This document shows, piece by piece, positions 36,153-45,120 of a stretch of 64,000 nucleotides of DNA. The translations under genes and the position numbers were made by a program. Location: contig NZ_CP017297.1 of NCBI RefSeq assembly GCF_001969445.1, positions 744,001 to 808,000 of the forward strand. Reading direction: 5' to 3'. Position 1 is the first letter of the stretch. Each line of letters begins with the position of its first letter. The notes beneath the pieces were generated by a model. The model searched no databases, was not told the DNA's origin, and was given only the letters and a program-made list of their open reading frames with translations. Source of the DNA: Brachybacterium sp. P6-10-X1 (GTDB lineage: Bacteria > Actinomycetota > Actinomycetes > Actinomycetales > Dermabacteraceae).

Positions 36153-38165
36153 CTAGGCCTGGGTGTGACGTGTGCCTGCGACGCGGGCCACGGTCACGAT
36201 CGTGTTTCTCAGCTCACGCGGGGCGAGCACCTCGACGGCCCCGGCGGATTCGAGCACCGCGTCCACGAGCGCCGCGCGCACCGGGGAGTCCACGCGCGCG
36301 AAGGTCGAACCGTCGGTGCCGTCCCGCAGCTCCGCCGCCCCGAAGGACTCCGCGACCCAGCGACCCGGGGGGTCCAGGCGCAGCCACACCTCGCCGTCGA
36401 CCAGGCCGTCCAGCAGCGGCCCTTCGCCTGCTCCGGCCCGCTCCTGCGGCGTGCCCGGGGGCAGGATCTCCACGATCCGGTCCAGGCGGAAGCGGCGCGG
36501 GGCCTCGGCGAGTTCGCAGTCGGCCAGCAGGTAGGACCGGGTGCCGTCGGTGTCGATCCGCCGGGGACGGATCCGGCGGACGCTGGTGCCCGGTCGGTCC
36601 GTCGAGGAGTAGCGGATCGTCAGGCGCGCGGCGTCCCCGCCGCCTCCCTCGTCCGCGTCGACATCGGCGCGCAGCGCCCGGTGGACGGCGGTCAGGACCG
36701 ACTCGGCGCGGTCGGCGGTGCGCGAGGCCATCTCGTCCACGGAGGCGGCCTCGGCCAGCTCGGCCCGGGTGGGCGCTGCCGGCGGCTCCTCGGATCCGCC
36801 GTCCGCACCGGCCAGCAGCTTCTGCCGGGCGCTGGCCACGATCGCCTCGGCCTCCCCGGCCGAGGGCTCGAGGGCGGCCAGTCCGGCGAGCAGGGCGGTG
36901 ATCTCCACGGCGCTGAGCCGCAGCGCCCGGCGCAGCGGCTCCGCGTTGCGCACCCGGACGGTGCCGTGCTCCCACTCGGCCTCGATCAGGTCTTCCCAGC
37001 CGGTCCCCATGTCGCCGCAGACGAACAGCACCTGCAGATCGGTGATCAGCTGCGTGGTGCTCACGCCGAGGGCGGCGGAGAGCTCGGCGAGGTCGGCCTC
37101 GCCACGATCCATCACGTAGGAGGCCTCGGAGATCAGCCGCGAGAGGGTGTCCGTGCCGGTCGGGGTGGTGCGGATCCGGGGTTCCGGGCGCACGGCGGCT
37201 GCCTCGACGCCGGCGAGGTCGGCCTCCCGCTCGTGGGCGTCGGCGATGGCGGTGAGGACCTCGGCCAGCTCGGAGCGCCAGGCGGCCGGCTCGAGCAGCT
37301 CTCCCCAACGGACGTCGGCGAGGACCAGACGGCGCGCGGCCGGTCGGGGCAGCGGCGGCAGCTCGAGGCGCTCGGCGTCCAAGGGGGCGCCGGCGCGGTC
37401 GCGGAGGGCGAGCGCCTTGAACGGGGCCGCCGCGACGACGGCGCGGTCGTGGTCGTCGCTCTCGTGCATCGCCCCGAGCACCGAGGCGAGATCGGTCTGC
37501 TCCGGCCGCTCCTGCACGGCCGGCGGCCCCGCGGTCGGGAACGACTCGATGCGCGAGGCACGGAACAGGCGCGCCGCCGAGCGACCGAGATCCCAGCCGT
37601 GGACGTACCAGTGCCCGTCGTGCACACCCACCACCCACGGCTCGACGTGGCGCTCGGCCGGGGCGCCGTGGGTGCCGCGATAGGTGAAGCGCACGGACCG
37701 GGCGGCCGTGACCGCCTCGAGCAGCGGGGAGAGCACCGGCAGCGACTCCACGGCCCCGCGCGGGGTGCGACGCAACAGGTCCGGATCGGCGTCGTGCCCG
37801 AGGCTGAGCAGCTTGGAGCGCACCCGGCGGGCCGCTCCCCCGGCTGCGGCGTCGTCCCAGGCCCGGCTCGCGGCCAGCAGCACCGTGTACTCCTCGGTGG
37901 TGAGGTCCAGCACGGCGCCGGAGGTGCCCGCGTCGATCCGGTAGTAGACCGTGTTCTCGTCGAGGACGTCGCGCTCGGTGGCCAGCGGCAGTCCGAGCTC
38001 CAGGATCGCGGCCTTGTCCCGCTCGAACATGCGCTCGGCGGCCTGGTCGGAGGCCGCGCTCGCGTAATCGGGGATCACGGCGAAGAGCTTCGCGCGGTCG
38101 ATCCGACGGCGCGAACCGATCGTCATGATGACGTTGAGCAGTCTTTCCACACCTTTGGCAGCCAC
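36153..38165 (-). CDS. pafBC: Fused PafB-PafC transcriptional activator (two HTH-WYL modules)
   Basis: A 670-residue protein containing two complete HTH-WYL units in tandem. Unit 1: winged HTH at about 5-80, WYL domain with HWYVHGWDLG at about 185-194 and FRASRIESF. Unit 2: HTH at about 337-385 (DLAELSAALGVSTTQLITDLQVL), WYL domain with RSYLLADCEL and FRLDRIVEI near the end. In mycobacteria PafB and PafC are separate subunits of a heterodimer that activates most LexA-independent DNA-damage genes, in the order pafA-pafB-pafC-tatA-tatC-helY. Here the two are one gene next to tatA, so the assignment is firm. The GTG start is 7 nt from a TACCCT hexamer, suggesting a leaderless mRNA. Confidence 0.93.
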   Translation of the reverse strand: MAAKGVERLLNVIMTIGSRRRIDRAKLFAVIPDYASAASDQAAERMFERDKAAILELGLPLATERDVLDENTVYYRIDAGTSGAVLDLTTEEYTVLLAASRAWDDAAAGGAARRVRSKLLSLGHDADPDLLRRTPRGAVESLPVLSPLLEAVTAARSVRFTYRGTHGAPAERHVEPWVVGVHDGHWYVHGWDLGRSAARLFRASRIESFPTAGPPAVQERPEQTDLASVLGAMHESDDHDRAVVAAAPFKALALRDRAGAPLDAERLELPPLPRPAARRLVLADVRWGELLEPAAWRSELAEVLTAIADAHEREADLAGVEAAAVRPEPRIRTTPTGTDTLSRLISEASYVMDRGEADLAELSAALGVSTTQLITDLQVLFVCGDMGTGWEDLIEAEWEHGTVRVRNAEPLRRALRLSAVEITALLAGLAALEPSAGEAEAIVASARQKLLAGADGGSEEPPAAPTRAELAEAASVDEMASRTADRAESVLTAVHRALRADVDADEGGGGDAARLTIRYSSTDRPGTSVRRIRPRRIDTDGTRSYLLADCELAEAPRRFRLDRIVEILPPGTPQERAGAGEGPLLDGLVDGEVWLRLDPPGRWVAESFGAAELRDGTDGSTFARVDSPVRAALVDAVLESAGAVEVLAPRELRNTIVTVARVAGTRHTQA

Positions 38166-38171
38166 CCGGCC

Positions 38172-38177
38172 AGGGTA
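38172..38177 (-). promoter_or_regulatory. -10 element (TACCCT) of pafBC, leaderless
   Basis: On the minus strand TACCCT ends 7 nt before the GTG start codon. The divergent DUF3866 promoter lies 26 bp away. Confidence 0.55.
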
Positions 38178-38202
38178 ACGGCCCTCGGGGCCTCTGCGGC
38201 CC

Positions 38203-38208
38203 TAGGCT
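38203..38208 (+). promoter_or_regulatory. -10 element (TAGGCT) of the DUF3866 gene, leaderless
   Basis: TAGGCT ends 7 nt before the ATG. Its predicted start site and that of pafBC are only about 50 bp apart, so the two promoters must share their upstream DNA. Confidence 0.6.
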
Positions 38209-38214
38209 GGTCCC

Positions 38215-39330
38215 ATGCTGCAGTGGGAACGGGGAACGGTCACCGGCGAGAGGCCCTCCTGGCGAGGCGTGGCCCGCCTGGAGGTCGAGCTCGAGGCCGA
38301 CGGCGACGTGGTCTCCGCCCTCGCCTACACCGAGCTGACCGGCGCACCGGGACGTGGGGAGCGCGTGCTGGTCAACACCAACGCGCTGCGGCGCGGTCTC
38401 GGCACCGGGGGGGACGCCCTGCTGGTGGCGCGCCTGGACGTGCTGCCGGGGACCGAGGCCCCGAGCGGACACATGGTCAAGGCCCGCTACACGCCGATGC
38501 AGACCATGGTCGACGCGATCGACGACCCCGACGGGGAGCACTACGAAGTGATCCGTGAGGCCCACGACGTCGACGGCATGCCCGTGGTGGTCGCGGACCT
38601 GCACTCCTCGCTGCCCGCGATCGTCGCCGGGATCCGCGCCGAGCGCCACGGCGCCCGCATCGCCTACGTGCACACCGACGGCGCCGCCCTGCCGGCCGTG
38701 TACTCCCGCACCACCGCCCGGCTGCGGGAGACCGGCCTGCTGACCTCCGTGATCAGCGCAGGACAGTCCTTCGGGGGCGACCTCGAGGCGGTCACGGTCC
38801 ACTCGGCGCTGCTCGGGGCCAAGCACGTGGTCGATGCCGACGTGGCCGTGGTGATCCAGGGGCCGGGAAACCTCGGCACCGGCACCGGCTGGGGGTTCTC
38901 CGGGATCGAGGCCGCCGAATCGGTCCACGCGGCGGCCGCTCTGGGCGGCGCCCCCGTGGCGACGCTGCGGGTCTCCAACGCCGATCCCCGAGACCGTCAC
39001 CGCGGTCTCTCCCACCATTCCGCCACCACCTACGGCCAGGCCGCTCTCGCCCCGGTGCGCCTGCCCGTACTGTCCCGGAACGACTCCCGATACAGCCCTT
39101 TTCATGCGTCCGTGAGGGAACAGGTGAAAACATCGATTGTTGAGCCGGCTCGTGCACGCGGCACCGAGCATCTGCTCACCGAGGTCGATGCGAAGGGGCT
39201 GCGGGACGCGCTCGAGGACATCCCCGTGCGGTTGTCGACCATGGGACGCAGCCTCGGCGAGGACCCCGAGGCCTTCCGGTACGCCGCTCTGGCCGGGCGG
39301 TGTGCGGCGACGCTCGCTGCCCGCCGTTGA
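38215..39330 (+). CDS. DUF3866 family protein
   Basis: A 371-residue conserved actinobacterial protein of unknown function. Recognisable family features are VLVNTNALRRGLGTGGDALLVARL, VVADLHSSLPAIVAGIRAER, YVHTDGAALPAVYSRTTARLR, ISAGQSFGGDLEAVTVHSALLGAK and VVIQGPGNLGTGTGWGFSG. The glycine-rich segments look like nucleotide or phosphate binding loops, but no enzyme class is established. It is divergent from pafBC, a placement also seen in relatives, and is convergent with the PH-domain gene. Confidence 0.85.
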   Translation: MLQWERGTVTGERPSWRGVARLEVELEADGDVVSALAYTELTGAPGRGERVLVNTNALRRGLGTGGDALLVARLDVLPGTEAPSGHMVKARYTPMQTMVDAIDDPDGEHYEVIREAHDVDGMPVVVADLHSSLPAIVAGIRAERHGARIAYVHTDGAALPAVYSRTTARLRETGLLTSVISAGQSFGGDLEAVTVHSALLGAKHVVDADVAVVIQGPGNLGTGTGWGFSGIEAAESVHAAAALGGAPVATLRVSNADPRDRHRGLSHHSATTYGQAALAPVRLPVLSRNDSRYSPFHASVREQVKTSIVEPARARGTEHLLTEVDAKGLRDALEDIPVRLSTMGRSLGEDPEAFRYAALAGRCAATLAARR

Positions 39331-39360
39331 GCAGGCGGACACGGGGCCGGCCGGTCCGAG

Positions 39361-39840
39361 TCAGTCCGTGGGCGACGCCGACTCGGGCGCCTCGCCGCGC
39401 TCCTGGACGAGATGCTGGAGACGATGGGCGGCGGCCACGGCGCGCTCGCCGTCATAGCGCTGGATGGCGTTGATCGCGAGGGTCGAGCCGTCGGCGAGAT
39501 CCAGATGGGCCCAGGGGTCCCCCATCGGGAAGCTGACCCCCACGATCTCCGCCCATTCCACCGTGCGCGCGCGGAACACGTTGCGCACGTCGAGCACGCG
39601 CGACCGGGCGATCAGGCGCACCGAGGCCTCGAGGTGGCAGAACAGGAACATCAGGGCGCCCACGCCCACCAGGGTCAGCCGGCCCCCGAGGTGGAAGCTC
39701 TCCAGCATCACCGCGCCGCCGATCATGCCCGCCAGCACGACCACGCCCGTCGCGTAGGCGGAGATCCGCACCACCCGCGGCCGCAGCACGATGGTGGGGC
39801 GCTCCGGTCCCCCGGGCGGGTGCGGATCCGACGTGGACAT
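39361..39840 (-). CDS. PH-domain-like two-helix membrane protein
   Basis: A 159-residue protein with two adjacent membrane helices (about 28-46 and 54-72) followed by a soluble beta domain (RVLDVRNVFRARTVEWAEIVGVSFPMGDPWAHLDLADGS...) resembling bacterial PH (bPH) domains. It is the last gene after hisG, seven bp beyond its stop. Such proteins are common and uncharacterised; a link with histidine synthesis is not implied. Confidence 0.75.
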   Translation of the reverse strand: MSTSDPHPPGGPERPTIVLRPRVVRISAYATGVVVLAGMIGGAVMLESFHLGGRLTLVGVGALMFLFCHLEASVRLIARSRVLDVRNVFRARTVEWAEIVGVSFPMGDPWAHLDLADGSTLAINAIQRYDGERAVAAAHRLQHLVQERGEAPESASPTD

Positions 39841-39846
39841 GGCAGC

Positions 39847-40704
39847 TCAGATGCGGCAGGCCTGGATGGCCGTGACGAGGATGGCGCGCGCTCCCGCGTC
39901 GTACAGGTCGTCCATCATCCGGTGGGCGGCCCGTCGGTCGACCATGGCCCGCACCGCGGACCACCGACCGCCGTGCAGCGGCGAGACGGTCGGCGACTGC
40001 AGGCCCGGGGTGATCTCCACCGCCTTCTCGAGCAGCTCGGTGGGGATGTCGTAGTCGAGCATGACGTACTCGCGGGCCACCAGCACGCCGCGGACGCGGC
40101 GCTCGAGGACCTCCAGGGAGTGGTCCGCATCGTGATCGAGCTCCATCCCGGGGCGCGAGAAGAGTACGGCCTGGCTCTGCATGATCGGCTCGCCGAAGGG
40201 CTCGAGGCCGGCCTGGCGCAGGGTGGTGCCGGTCTCGACCACGTCGGCGATCACATCGGCCACGCCCAGGCGGATCGACGACTCGACGGCGCCGTCGAGG
40301 TGGACCACGGAGGCGCTCACGCCGCGCTCTGCGAGGTAGTCCTCGACCAGGTTCTCGTAGCTCGTGGCGATGCGGGCGCCGACCAGGTCGGAGACGTCCG
40401 ACCGGGTCCCGAGCGGGGCGGCGAAGCGGAAGGTGGACCCGGCGAAGCCGAGCGACAGGATCTCCTGCGCGGGGGTGCGCGAGTCGATCAGCATGTCCTG
40501 CCCGGTGATGCCGACGTCCACCGTGCCGGAGCCGACGTACACCGCGATGTCGCGAGGGCGGAGGTAGAAGAACTCCACGTCGTTCTCCTGGTCGATGACC
40601 ACGAGCTCCTTGGCCATGCCGCGGCGCCGGTAGCCGGCCTCGGCCAGCAGGTCGGCGGCGGGGTCGGACAGGGCGCCCTTGTTGGGGACGGCGATGCGCA
40701 GCAC
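39847..40704 (-). CDS. hisG: ATP phosphoribosyltransferase (long form)
   Basis: A 285-residue HisG catalysing the first step of histidine synthesis, condensation of ATP and PRPP. N-terminal LRIAVPNKGALSDPA, the YVGSGTVDVGITGQDML region, the PRPP site ADVIADVVETGTTLR, and a C-terminal regulatory (ACT-like) domain from about residue 205, which makes it the long, histidine-inhibited form. GAGGAGG precedes the GTG at 40704; the frame extends ten codons further without support. HisE is 101 bp upstream on the same strand. Confidence 0.95.
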   Translation of the reverse strand: MLRIAVPNKGALSDPAADLLAEAGYRRRGMAKELVVIDQENDVEFFYLRPRDIAVYVGSGTVDVGITGQDMLIDSRTPAQEILSLGFAGSTFRFAAPLGTRSDVSDLVGARIATSYENLVEDYLAERGVSASVVHLDGAVESSIRLGVADVIADVVETGTTLRQAGLEPFGEPIMQSQAVLFSRPGMELDHDADHSLEVLERRVRGVLVAREYVMLDYDIPTELLEKAVEITPGLQSPTVSPLHGGRWSAVRAMVDRRAAHRMMDDLYDAGARAILVTAIQACRI

Positions 40705-40805
40705 GGATCCTCCTCGGCCGCCGCGGCGGCGCATGGGACGGGGCCGACGGGAGCCGGCCGATTCGATGGGGAGACGGTGGAGTGGGGGCAGCAGGTGGCG
40801 GTGGC

Positions 40806-41069
40806 TCAGAGCTGCCGGTAGACGTCCTCGAGGGAGATGCCCTTGGCGACCATCATCACCTGCAGGTGGTAGAGGAGCTGGCTGATCTCCATGGCGGCGT
40901 CCTCCTGGGACTCGTGCTCGCAGGCCATCCAGACCTCCGCGGCCTCCTCCACGATCTTCTTGCCGATCTGATGCACCCCGGCGTCGAGTTCGCGGACGGT
41001 GCCCGACCCCTCGGGTCGGGCGCGGGCCTTCTCGGTGAGCTCGGCGAACAGTGCCTCGAAATCCTTCAC
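40806..41069 (-). CDS. hisE: Phosphoribosyl-ATP pyrophosphatase
   Basis: An 87-residue MazG-like all-alpha pyrophosphohydrolase for step two of histidine synthesis. The metal-binding acidic helices are visible ([38 protein letters not shown]). The GTG start is directly preceded by GGAGGA and lies 7 nt after a TACCCT hexamer, so initiation could be leaderless or by a very short leader. It is transcribed with hisG, the standard actinobacterial pairing. Confidence 0.95.
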   Translation of the reverse strand: MKDFEALFAELTEKARARPEGSGTVRELDAGVHQIGKKIVEEAAEVWMACEHESQEDAAMEISQLLYHLQVMMVAKGISLEDVYRQL

Positions 41070-41075
41070 TCCTCC

Positions 41076-41081
41076 AGGGTA
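41076..41081 (-). promoter_or_regulatory. -10 element (TACCCT) of hisE
   Basis: TACCCT ends 7 nt before the hisE GTG; the six bases between are GGAGGA, so the site could work either as a leaderless promoter or the GGAGGA could serve a transcript from upstream. Confidence 0.5.
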
Positions 41082-41144
41082 CGCGCCCCGCTGCTCCGCC
41101 CGTGCGGGCGACCGCCCTCCGGGAGCGGGATCACGCCCGACGGA

Positions 41145-41855
41145 TCATTCCCGGCGGACCGTCGGATCCAGGTGCGCGGTCTCCACGGAGACCGCCCCCT
41201 CCTCCGCGGGCTCCTGACGGTTCCGCACCCGCCACCAGACGACGAAGCCCGCCAGGGTGAAGGCGCCGTAGAACACGTACATGAAGGCGCTCGCGTAGTA
41301 GCCGGCGCTGACCAGGAGCGGCACGCCCACGAGGTCGACGGCGACCCAGATCAGCCAGAACTCGACCCAGCCCTTGGCCATGCCGAAGGTCGCCAGCAGG
41401 CTGCCGACGAAGATCCAGGCGTCGGCCCAGACCGGCTCGTAGGAGCCCAGCGCCCGGAACAGCGGGGTCAGCGCCGCGGTGCCGCCGACGAGAGCGACGA
41501 CGAGCAGGGCGCGGGTACCCCAGGAGGCCCAGCGCGGCTGCACCGCGGTGCCGCCGTCGTGCTGTGCCTGACGCCAGCGGACCCAGCCGTAGATGCTGGT
41601 GAGCACGAACATGACCTGGCGGCCGGCCTGTCCGAGCAGGTCCACGGAGTCGGGGTTGCCGAAGACGCTGCCCAGGAACACGGTCAGCAGCAGAAGGTTG
41701 CCGGCGATGCCGATCGGCCAGGCCCAGACCTTGCGGCGCATGCCGCCGAGGGCGCTGAGCAGCCCGAAGAGGTTGCCCAGCACCTCGCGCAGCAGGATGA
41801 ACTGCCCTCCCGCGATGTCGATCCTCGCGGTGAAGAGCCAGTGCAGCAGGTCCAT
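41145..41855 (-). CDS. pnuC: PnuC-type nicotinamide mononucleotide/riboside transporter
   Basis: A 236-residue protein with seven predicted membrane helices. Family landmarks are the N-terminal GNLFGLLSALGGMRRKVWAWPIGIAGNLL, the SIYGWVRW motif, and the WVEFWLIWVAVDLVGVPL helix. PnuC proteins import nicotinamide riboside or related vitamins, trapped by phosphorylation. It follows rpe by 18 bp on the same strand. Substrate preference cannot be read here. Confidence 0.88.
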   Translation of the reverse strand: MDLLHWLFTARIDIAGGQFILLREVLGNLFGLLSALGGMRRKVWAWPIGIAGNLLLLTVFLGSVFGNPDSVDLLGQAGRQVMFVLTSIYGWVRWRQAQHDGGTAVQPRWASWGTRALLVVALVGGTAALTPLFRALGSYEPVWADAWIFVGSLLATFGMAKGWVEFWLIWVAVDLVGVPLLVSAGYYASAFMYVFYGAFTLAGFVVWWRVRNRQEPAEEGAVSVETAHLDPTVRRE

Positions 41856-41873
41856 GGAGCGGTCGCGGCGCCG

Positions 41874-42560
41874 TCAGTGCGCGGAGTGGCCCCGCGCGAG
41901 GTCGCGCAGGGCGGAGATCTCCTCGGCGGCGTCCTGGGCGCGGTAGATCGCCGAGCCGGCCACGAACACGTTGGCACCGGCCTCCGCGCAGCGTTCCACG
42001 GTCTCGCGGCTGACACCGCCGTCGACCTGGATCGACACCTCGAGGTTCGCGTCGCTGACGGCGCGGCGCGCCCGACGGATCTTGGGGAGCATGGACTCCA
42101 GGAAGCTCTGCCCGCCGAAGCCCGGCTCCACCGTCATCAGCAGCAGCAGATCGAACTCCCCGATGACGTCCAGCAGCGGCTCGACGGGGGTGGCCGGCCG
42201 CAGGGCGACGCCCGCCTCGGTGTTCTTGCGCCGCAGGTCCCGGGCGAGCTTGATGGGGGCGGCGGCGGCCTCGAGGTGGAAGGTGACCGAGGCGGCCCCG
42301 GCCTCGGCGTAGGCGGGGGCCTCGCGGTCGGCGTCCGCGATCATCAGGTGCGCGTCCACGGGGATCGCGCTGCGTTCGACGATCTGCTCGACCATGCTGG
42401 GTCCGAACGTGAGGTTGGGGACGAAGTGGTTGTCCATCACGTCGACGTGGACGCTGTCCGCCGTCGCGATCTTGTCCAGCTCGCCGCCGATGTCCATGAG
42501 ATCGGCGTTGAGGATGCTGGGGTGGATGTAGTGGCCATCGGTCGAGTACGCGGCGTTCAT
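41874..42560 (-). CDS. rpe: Ribulose-phosphate 3-epimerase
   Basis: A 228-residue TIM-barrel enzyme interconverting ribulose-5-phosphate and xylulose-5-phosphate. Motifs: HPSILNADLMDIGGELDKI, VHVDVMDNHFVPNLTFGP (metal His/Asp), DAHLMIADADR, LMTVEPGFGGQSFLESM and QVDGGVSRET. The ATG overlaps the rsmB stop (ATGA), which sets the start. The fmt-rsmB-rpe order is common in actinobacteria. Confidence 0.95.
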   Translation of the reverse strand: MNAAYSTDGHYIHPSILNADLMDIGGELDKIATADSVHVDVMDNHFVPNLTFGPSMVEQIVERSAIPVDAHLMIADADREAPAYAEAGAASVTFHLEAAAAPIKLARDLRRKNTEAGVALRPATPVEPLLDVIGEFDLLLLMTVEPGFGGQSFLESMLPKIRRARRAVSDANLEVSIQVDGGVSRETVERCAEAGANVFVAGSAIYRAQDAAEEISALRDLARGHSAH

Positions 42561-44131
42561 GCGGGTCCTTCCACGGTCGGGGCGTCTGCAAGGCGCAGCA
42601 GGGAGATGTACATGGCGTCGGTGCCGTGGATGTGCGGCCACAGCTGCACGGCCGGGCCCTCACCGAGGTCGACCCCGGGCCGGGCGGCGGGCAGGATCCC
42701 GGCCCGGACGGCGTCGCGGGCGTCGAGCTGGGTGACGTCGTCGCGCTCGGAGAGGACGTCGGCGACCACCAGACGGGTCTCGGCGAGGTGCGGGGAGCAG
42801 GTCACGTAGGCGACCACGCCGCCCGGTGCGGCGGCTGCCAGCGCCGAGCGCAGCAGGTCGCGCTGCAGGCCTCCGAGGTGGCCGATGTCGGCCGGGGTGC
42901 GGCGCCAGCGGGCTTCGGGCCGCCGGCGCAGCGCGCCGAGCCCGGAGCAGGGGACGTCGGCGAGGACGCGGGAGAATCGCCCGGGCAGCTCGGCGCCGAT
43001 CGTGGTGCCGTCGGCGGTGCGGGTGGTGATCTCGCAGCCCGCGTCCTGGAGGGCGGCGACCGCGCCGTCGACCAGCGCGGTGCGATGCTCCTGCAGCTCG
43101 ACGGCGAGGAGGTCGGCGTCATGGCCGACGGTCAGCCCGCCCAGCAGGGCGGTCTTGCCGCCGGGGCCGGCGCAGAGGTCCAGCCAGTGCGCGTCCTCGG
43201 CGTGGACCAGATCGTCGGCGCCGAGCGCGAGGGCGAGGGCGGCGAGCTGGCTGCCCTCGTCCTGCACCGCGACGCGGCCCTGCTGGACCAGCTCCAGGCC
43301 GCCGGGATCGCCGGAGGGCCAGGCGGCGGCGAAGACGCTCAGGTTCCCCTGGCTCGCGCCGTGGTCGATGAGCTCGTCGAGGTCGGTGAGCCCGGGCCGC
43401 ATGACCAGGGAGACCGGCGGCGCGGCGTTCTGGGCGGCCAGCAGCTCGTCGAGCTCCTCGCGGGAGCGACCGTGCCCGGCCAGGGCGTCGCTCAGGGCGC
43501 GCACCACCCAGCGGGGATGGGAATGGACGACGGCCAGGTGCCCCGCGAGGTCGTCCTCCCGGTCGGGGGCGACCTCCTCGATCCACTCCCCCAAGGTCCT
43601 CTCCCCCACCCGGCGCAGCACGGCGTTGACGAAGCTGGCGGCGCCCGCACCGACCTCGGAACGGGCCAGGGCCACCGTCTCGGAGGTCGCGGCGTGCGGG
43701 GCGACCGTCATGTCCAGCAGCTGGTAGGCACCGAGGCGCAGCACGTCGACCAGTGCGGGCTCGACCTCTGCCAGCGGACGGTCCACGCAGGCGGCGAGGA
43801 TCGCATCCAGTCGTCCCTGGGCGCGCAGCGAGCCGTAGAACAGCTCGGTCGTGAAGGCGGCGTCGCGGCCGGAGACCCGGCGGCTGCGCAGCAGGCGCGG
43901 CAGGACCAGGTTCGCGTAGGAGTCCTCCTCGCGCACCAGGCGCAGTCCCTCGAAGGCGACCTGCCGCGACGGGGTCGCGCGGCGACCCCGCTCGGAGGGA
44001 CGGGAGGCGGAATAGCCGCGGCGGGGGCCGCCCGCGCCCCGGGAGCCGGAGCGCTCGCGCCCCTTCGCGTCGCGGCCGTCGCGCCGACCCCCTGCGCGGC
44101 GGCCGTCGCGTCCTCGATGCTGTTCGCTCAT
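42557..44131 (-). CDS. rsmB: 16S rRNA m5C967 methyltransferase
   Basis: A 524-residue protein. About 60 Arg/Gly-rich N-terminal residues (RGRDGRRAGGRRDGRDAKG...) precede a NusB-like RNA-binding domain (about 60-200). The RsmB catalytic domain follows: SAM motif DLCAGPGGKTALLGGL (about 315-330), VLADVPCSGLGALRRRPEARW with the first cysteine, and YVTCSP with the catalytic cysteine. The start is the ATG overlapping the fmt stop; the open frame upstream is a shadow of fmt. Confidence 0.93.
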   Translation of the reverse strand: MSEQHRGRDGRRAGGRRDGRDAKGRERSGSRGAGGPRRGYSASRPSERGRRATPSRQVAFEGLRLVREEDSYANLVLPRLLRSRRVSGRDAAFTTELFYGSLRAQGRLDAILAACVDRPLAEVEPALVDVLRLGAYQLLDMTVAPHAATSETVALARSEVGAGAASFVNAVLRRVGERTLGEWIEEVAPDREDDLAGHLAVVHSHPRWVVRALSDALAGHGRSREELDELLAAQNAAPPVSLVMRPGLTDLDELIDHGASQGNLSVFAAAWPSGDPGGLELVQQGRVAVQDEGSQLAALALALGADDLVHAEDAHWLDLCAGPGGKTALLGGLTVGHDADLLAVELQEHRTALVDGAVAALQDAGCEITTRTADGTTIGAELPGRFSRVLADVPCSGLGALRRRPEARWRRTPADIGHLGGLQRDLLRSALAAAAPGGVVAYVTCSPHLAETRLVVADVLSERDDVTQLDARDAVRAGILPAARPGVDLGEGPAVQLWPHIHGTDAMYISLLRLADAPTVEGPA

Positions 44132-45072
44132 GCCTGTGCTCCGTCCTGCGTGAAGGTGGCGTCGGCCTCCAGACCGGCGCCGCGGGCCCAGTCGGCGGCC
44201 CGCATGGGCCGCTTCCCGGCCGGGGCGAGCTGTGCCAGGGCCAGCACGTCGGTGCCGGTGCCCACGAGCACCTGGCGCTTGGTGGCCTCGATCCGGCCCG
44301 GCGGCAGCGGGGCGTGCTCCGGGGCGGCCTCGAGACCGAGGATCTTGGTGCGGGACCCGTCCAGCAGCGTCCAGGCTCCCGGGGCCGGGCTCATCCCGCG
44401 GATGTGGGCGCTGACCTGCTCCGCCGGCAGGGTCCAGTCGATCGCGGCCTCGGCGGTCGAGAGCTTCGCGGCGTGAGTGGCGGCGGCGTGGTCCTGCGGG
44501 GTGGCCGTCGCCGACCCGTCCTCGAGGGCGTCCATCACCGCGGCCAGCACCGGGGCGCCCTCGACGGCCATGCGCTCGAGCAGCTCGCCGGAGGTCTCGA
44601 ACGCGCCGATGTCGGTCCGGGCGGTGGCGAGGACGTCCCCGGTGTCCAGGCCCTGCTCGAGGCGGAACACGCTCAGTCCGGTCTCGTGCCGGCCGGCCAG
44701 CACGGCGCGCTGGGCGGGGGCGGCGCCGCGCCATGCCGGCAGCAGGGAGAAGTGGAGGTTGACCCAGCCGTGGACGGGGATGTCCAGGGCGGCGGGCGGG
44801 ACCATGCCGCCGTAGGCGACCACCGGCGCCGCGTCGGGGGCCAGGTCGCGCAGCTGCTGCTGGACCGACTCATCGCGCAGCGTGGCAGGGGTCAGCACCG
44901 GGACGCCGGCCTCCCGGGCCAGCGCCTTGACGGGGCTGGGGGTGAGGGTGCGGCCGCGGCCCGCCCGGGCGTCGGCCCGGGTGAGCACCCCGACGACCTC
45001 GTGGTGCGAGTCGAGCAGGGTGCGCAGGGAGGGGAGGGCGACCTCGGGGGTGCCGGCGAAGAGCAGACGCAT
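44128..45072 (-). CDS. fmt: Methionyl-tRNA formyltransferase
   Basis: A 314-residue enzyme that formylates initiator Met-tRNA. It begins MRLLFAGTPEVALPSLRTLL; the formyl-THF and catalytic segments are AYGGMVPPAALDIPVHGWVNLHFSLLPAWRGAAPAQRAVLAG (Asn and His), and GLDTGDVL follows. The C-terminal OB fold begins at about 207. A TAGACT hexamer ends ten bases before the ATG, giving at most a three-base leader. It heads the fmt-rsmB-rpe-pnuC run. Confidence 0.95.
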   Translation of the reverse strand: MRLLFAGTPEVALPSLRTLLDSHHEVVGVLTRADARAGRGRTLTPSPVKALAREAGVPVLTPATLRDESVQQQLRDLAPDAAPVVAYGGMVPPAALDIPVHGWVNLHFSLLPAWRGAAPAQRAVLAGRHETGLSVFRLEQGLDTGDVLATARTDIGAFETSGELLERMAVEGAPVLAAVMDALEDGSATATPQDHAAATHAAKLSTAEAAIDWTLPAEQVSAHIRGMSPAPGAWTLLDGSRTKILGLEAAPEHAPLPPGRIEATKRQVLVGTGTDVLALAQLAPAGKRPMRAADWARGAGLEADATFTQDGAQA

Positions 45073-45081
45073 GATGGTCCG

Positions 45082-45087
45082 AGTCTA
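45082..45087 (-). promoter_or_regulatory. -10 element (TAGACT) of fmt
   Basis: TAGACT on the minus strand ends 10 nt before the fmt ATG, consistent with a nearly leaderless transcript for the fmt-rsmB-rpe run. Confidence 0.45.
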
Positions 45088-45120
45088 CGGGGCGACCAGG
45101 GGGTCCAGGACCCTGCGTCG

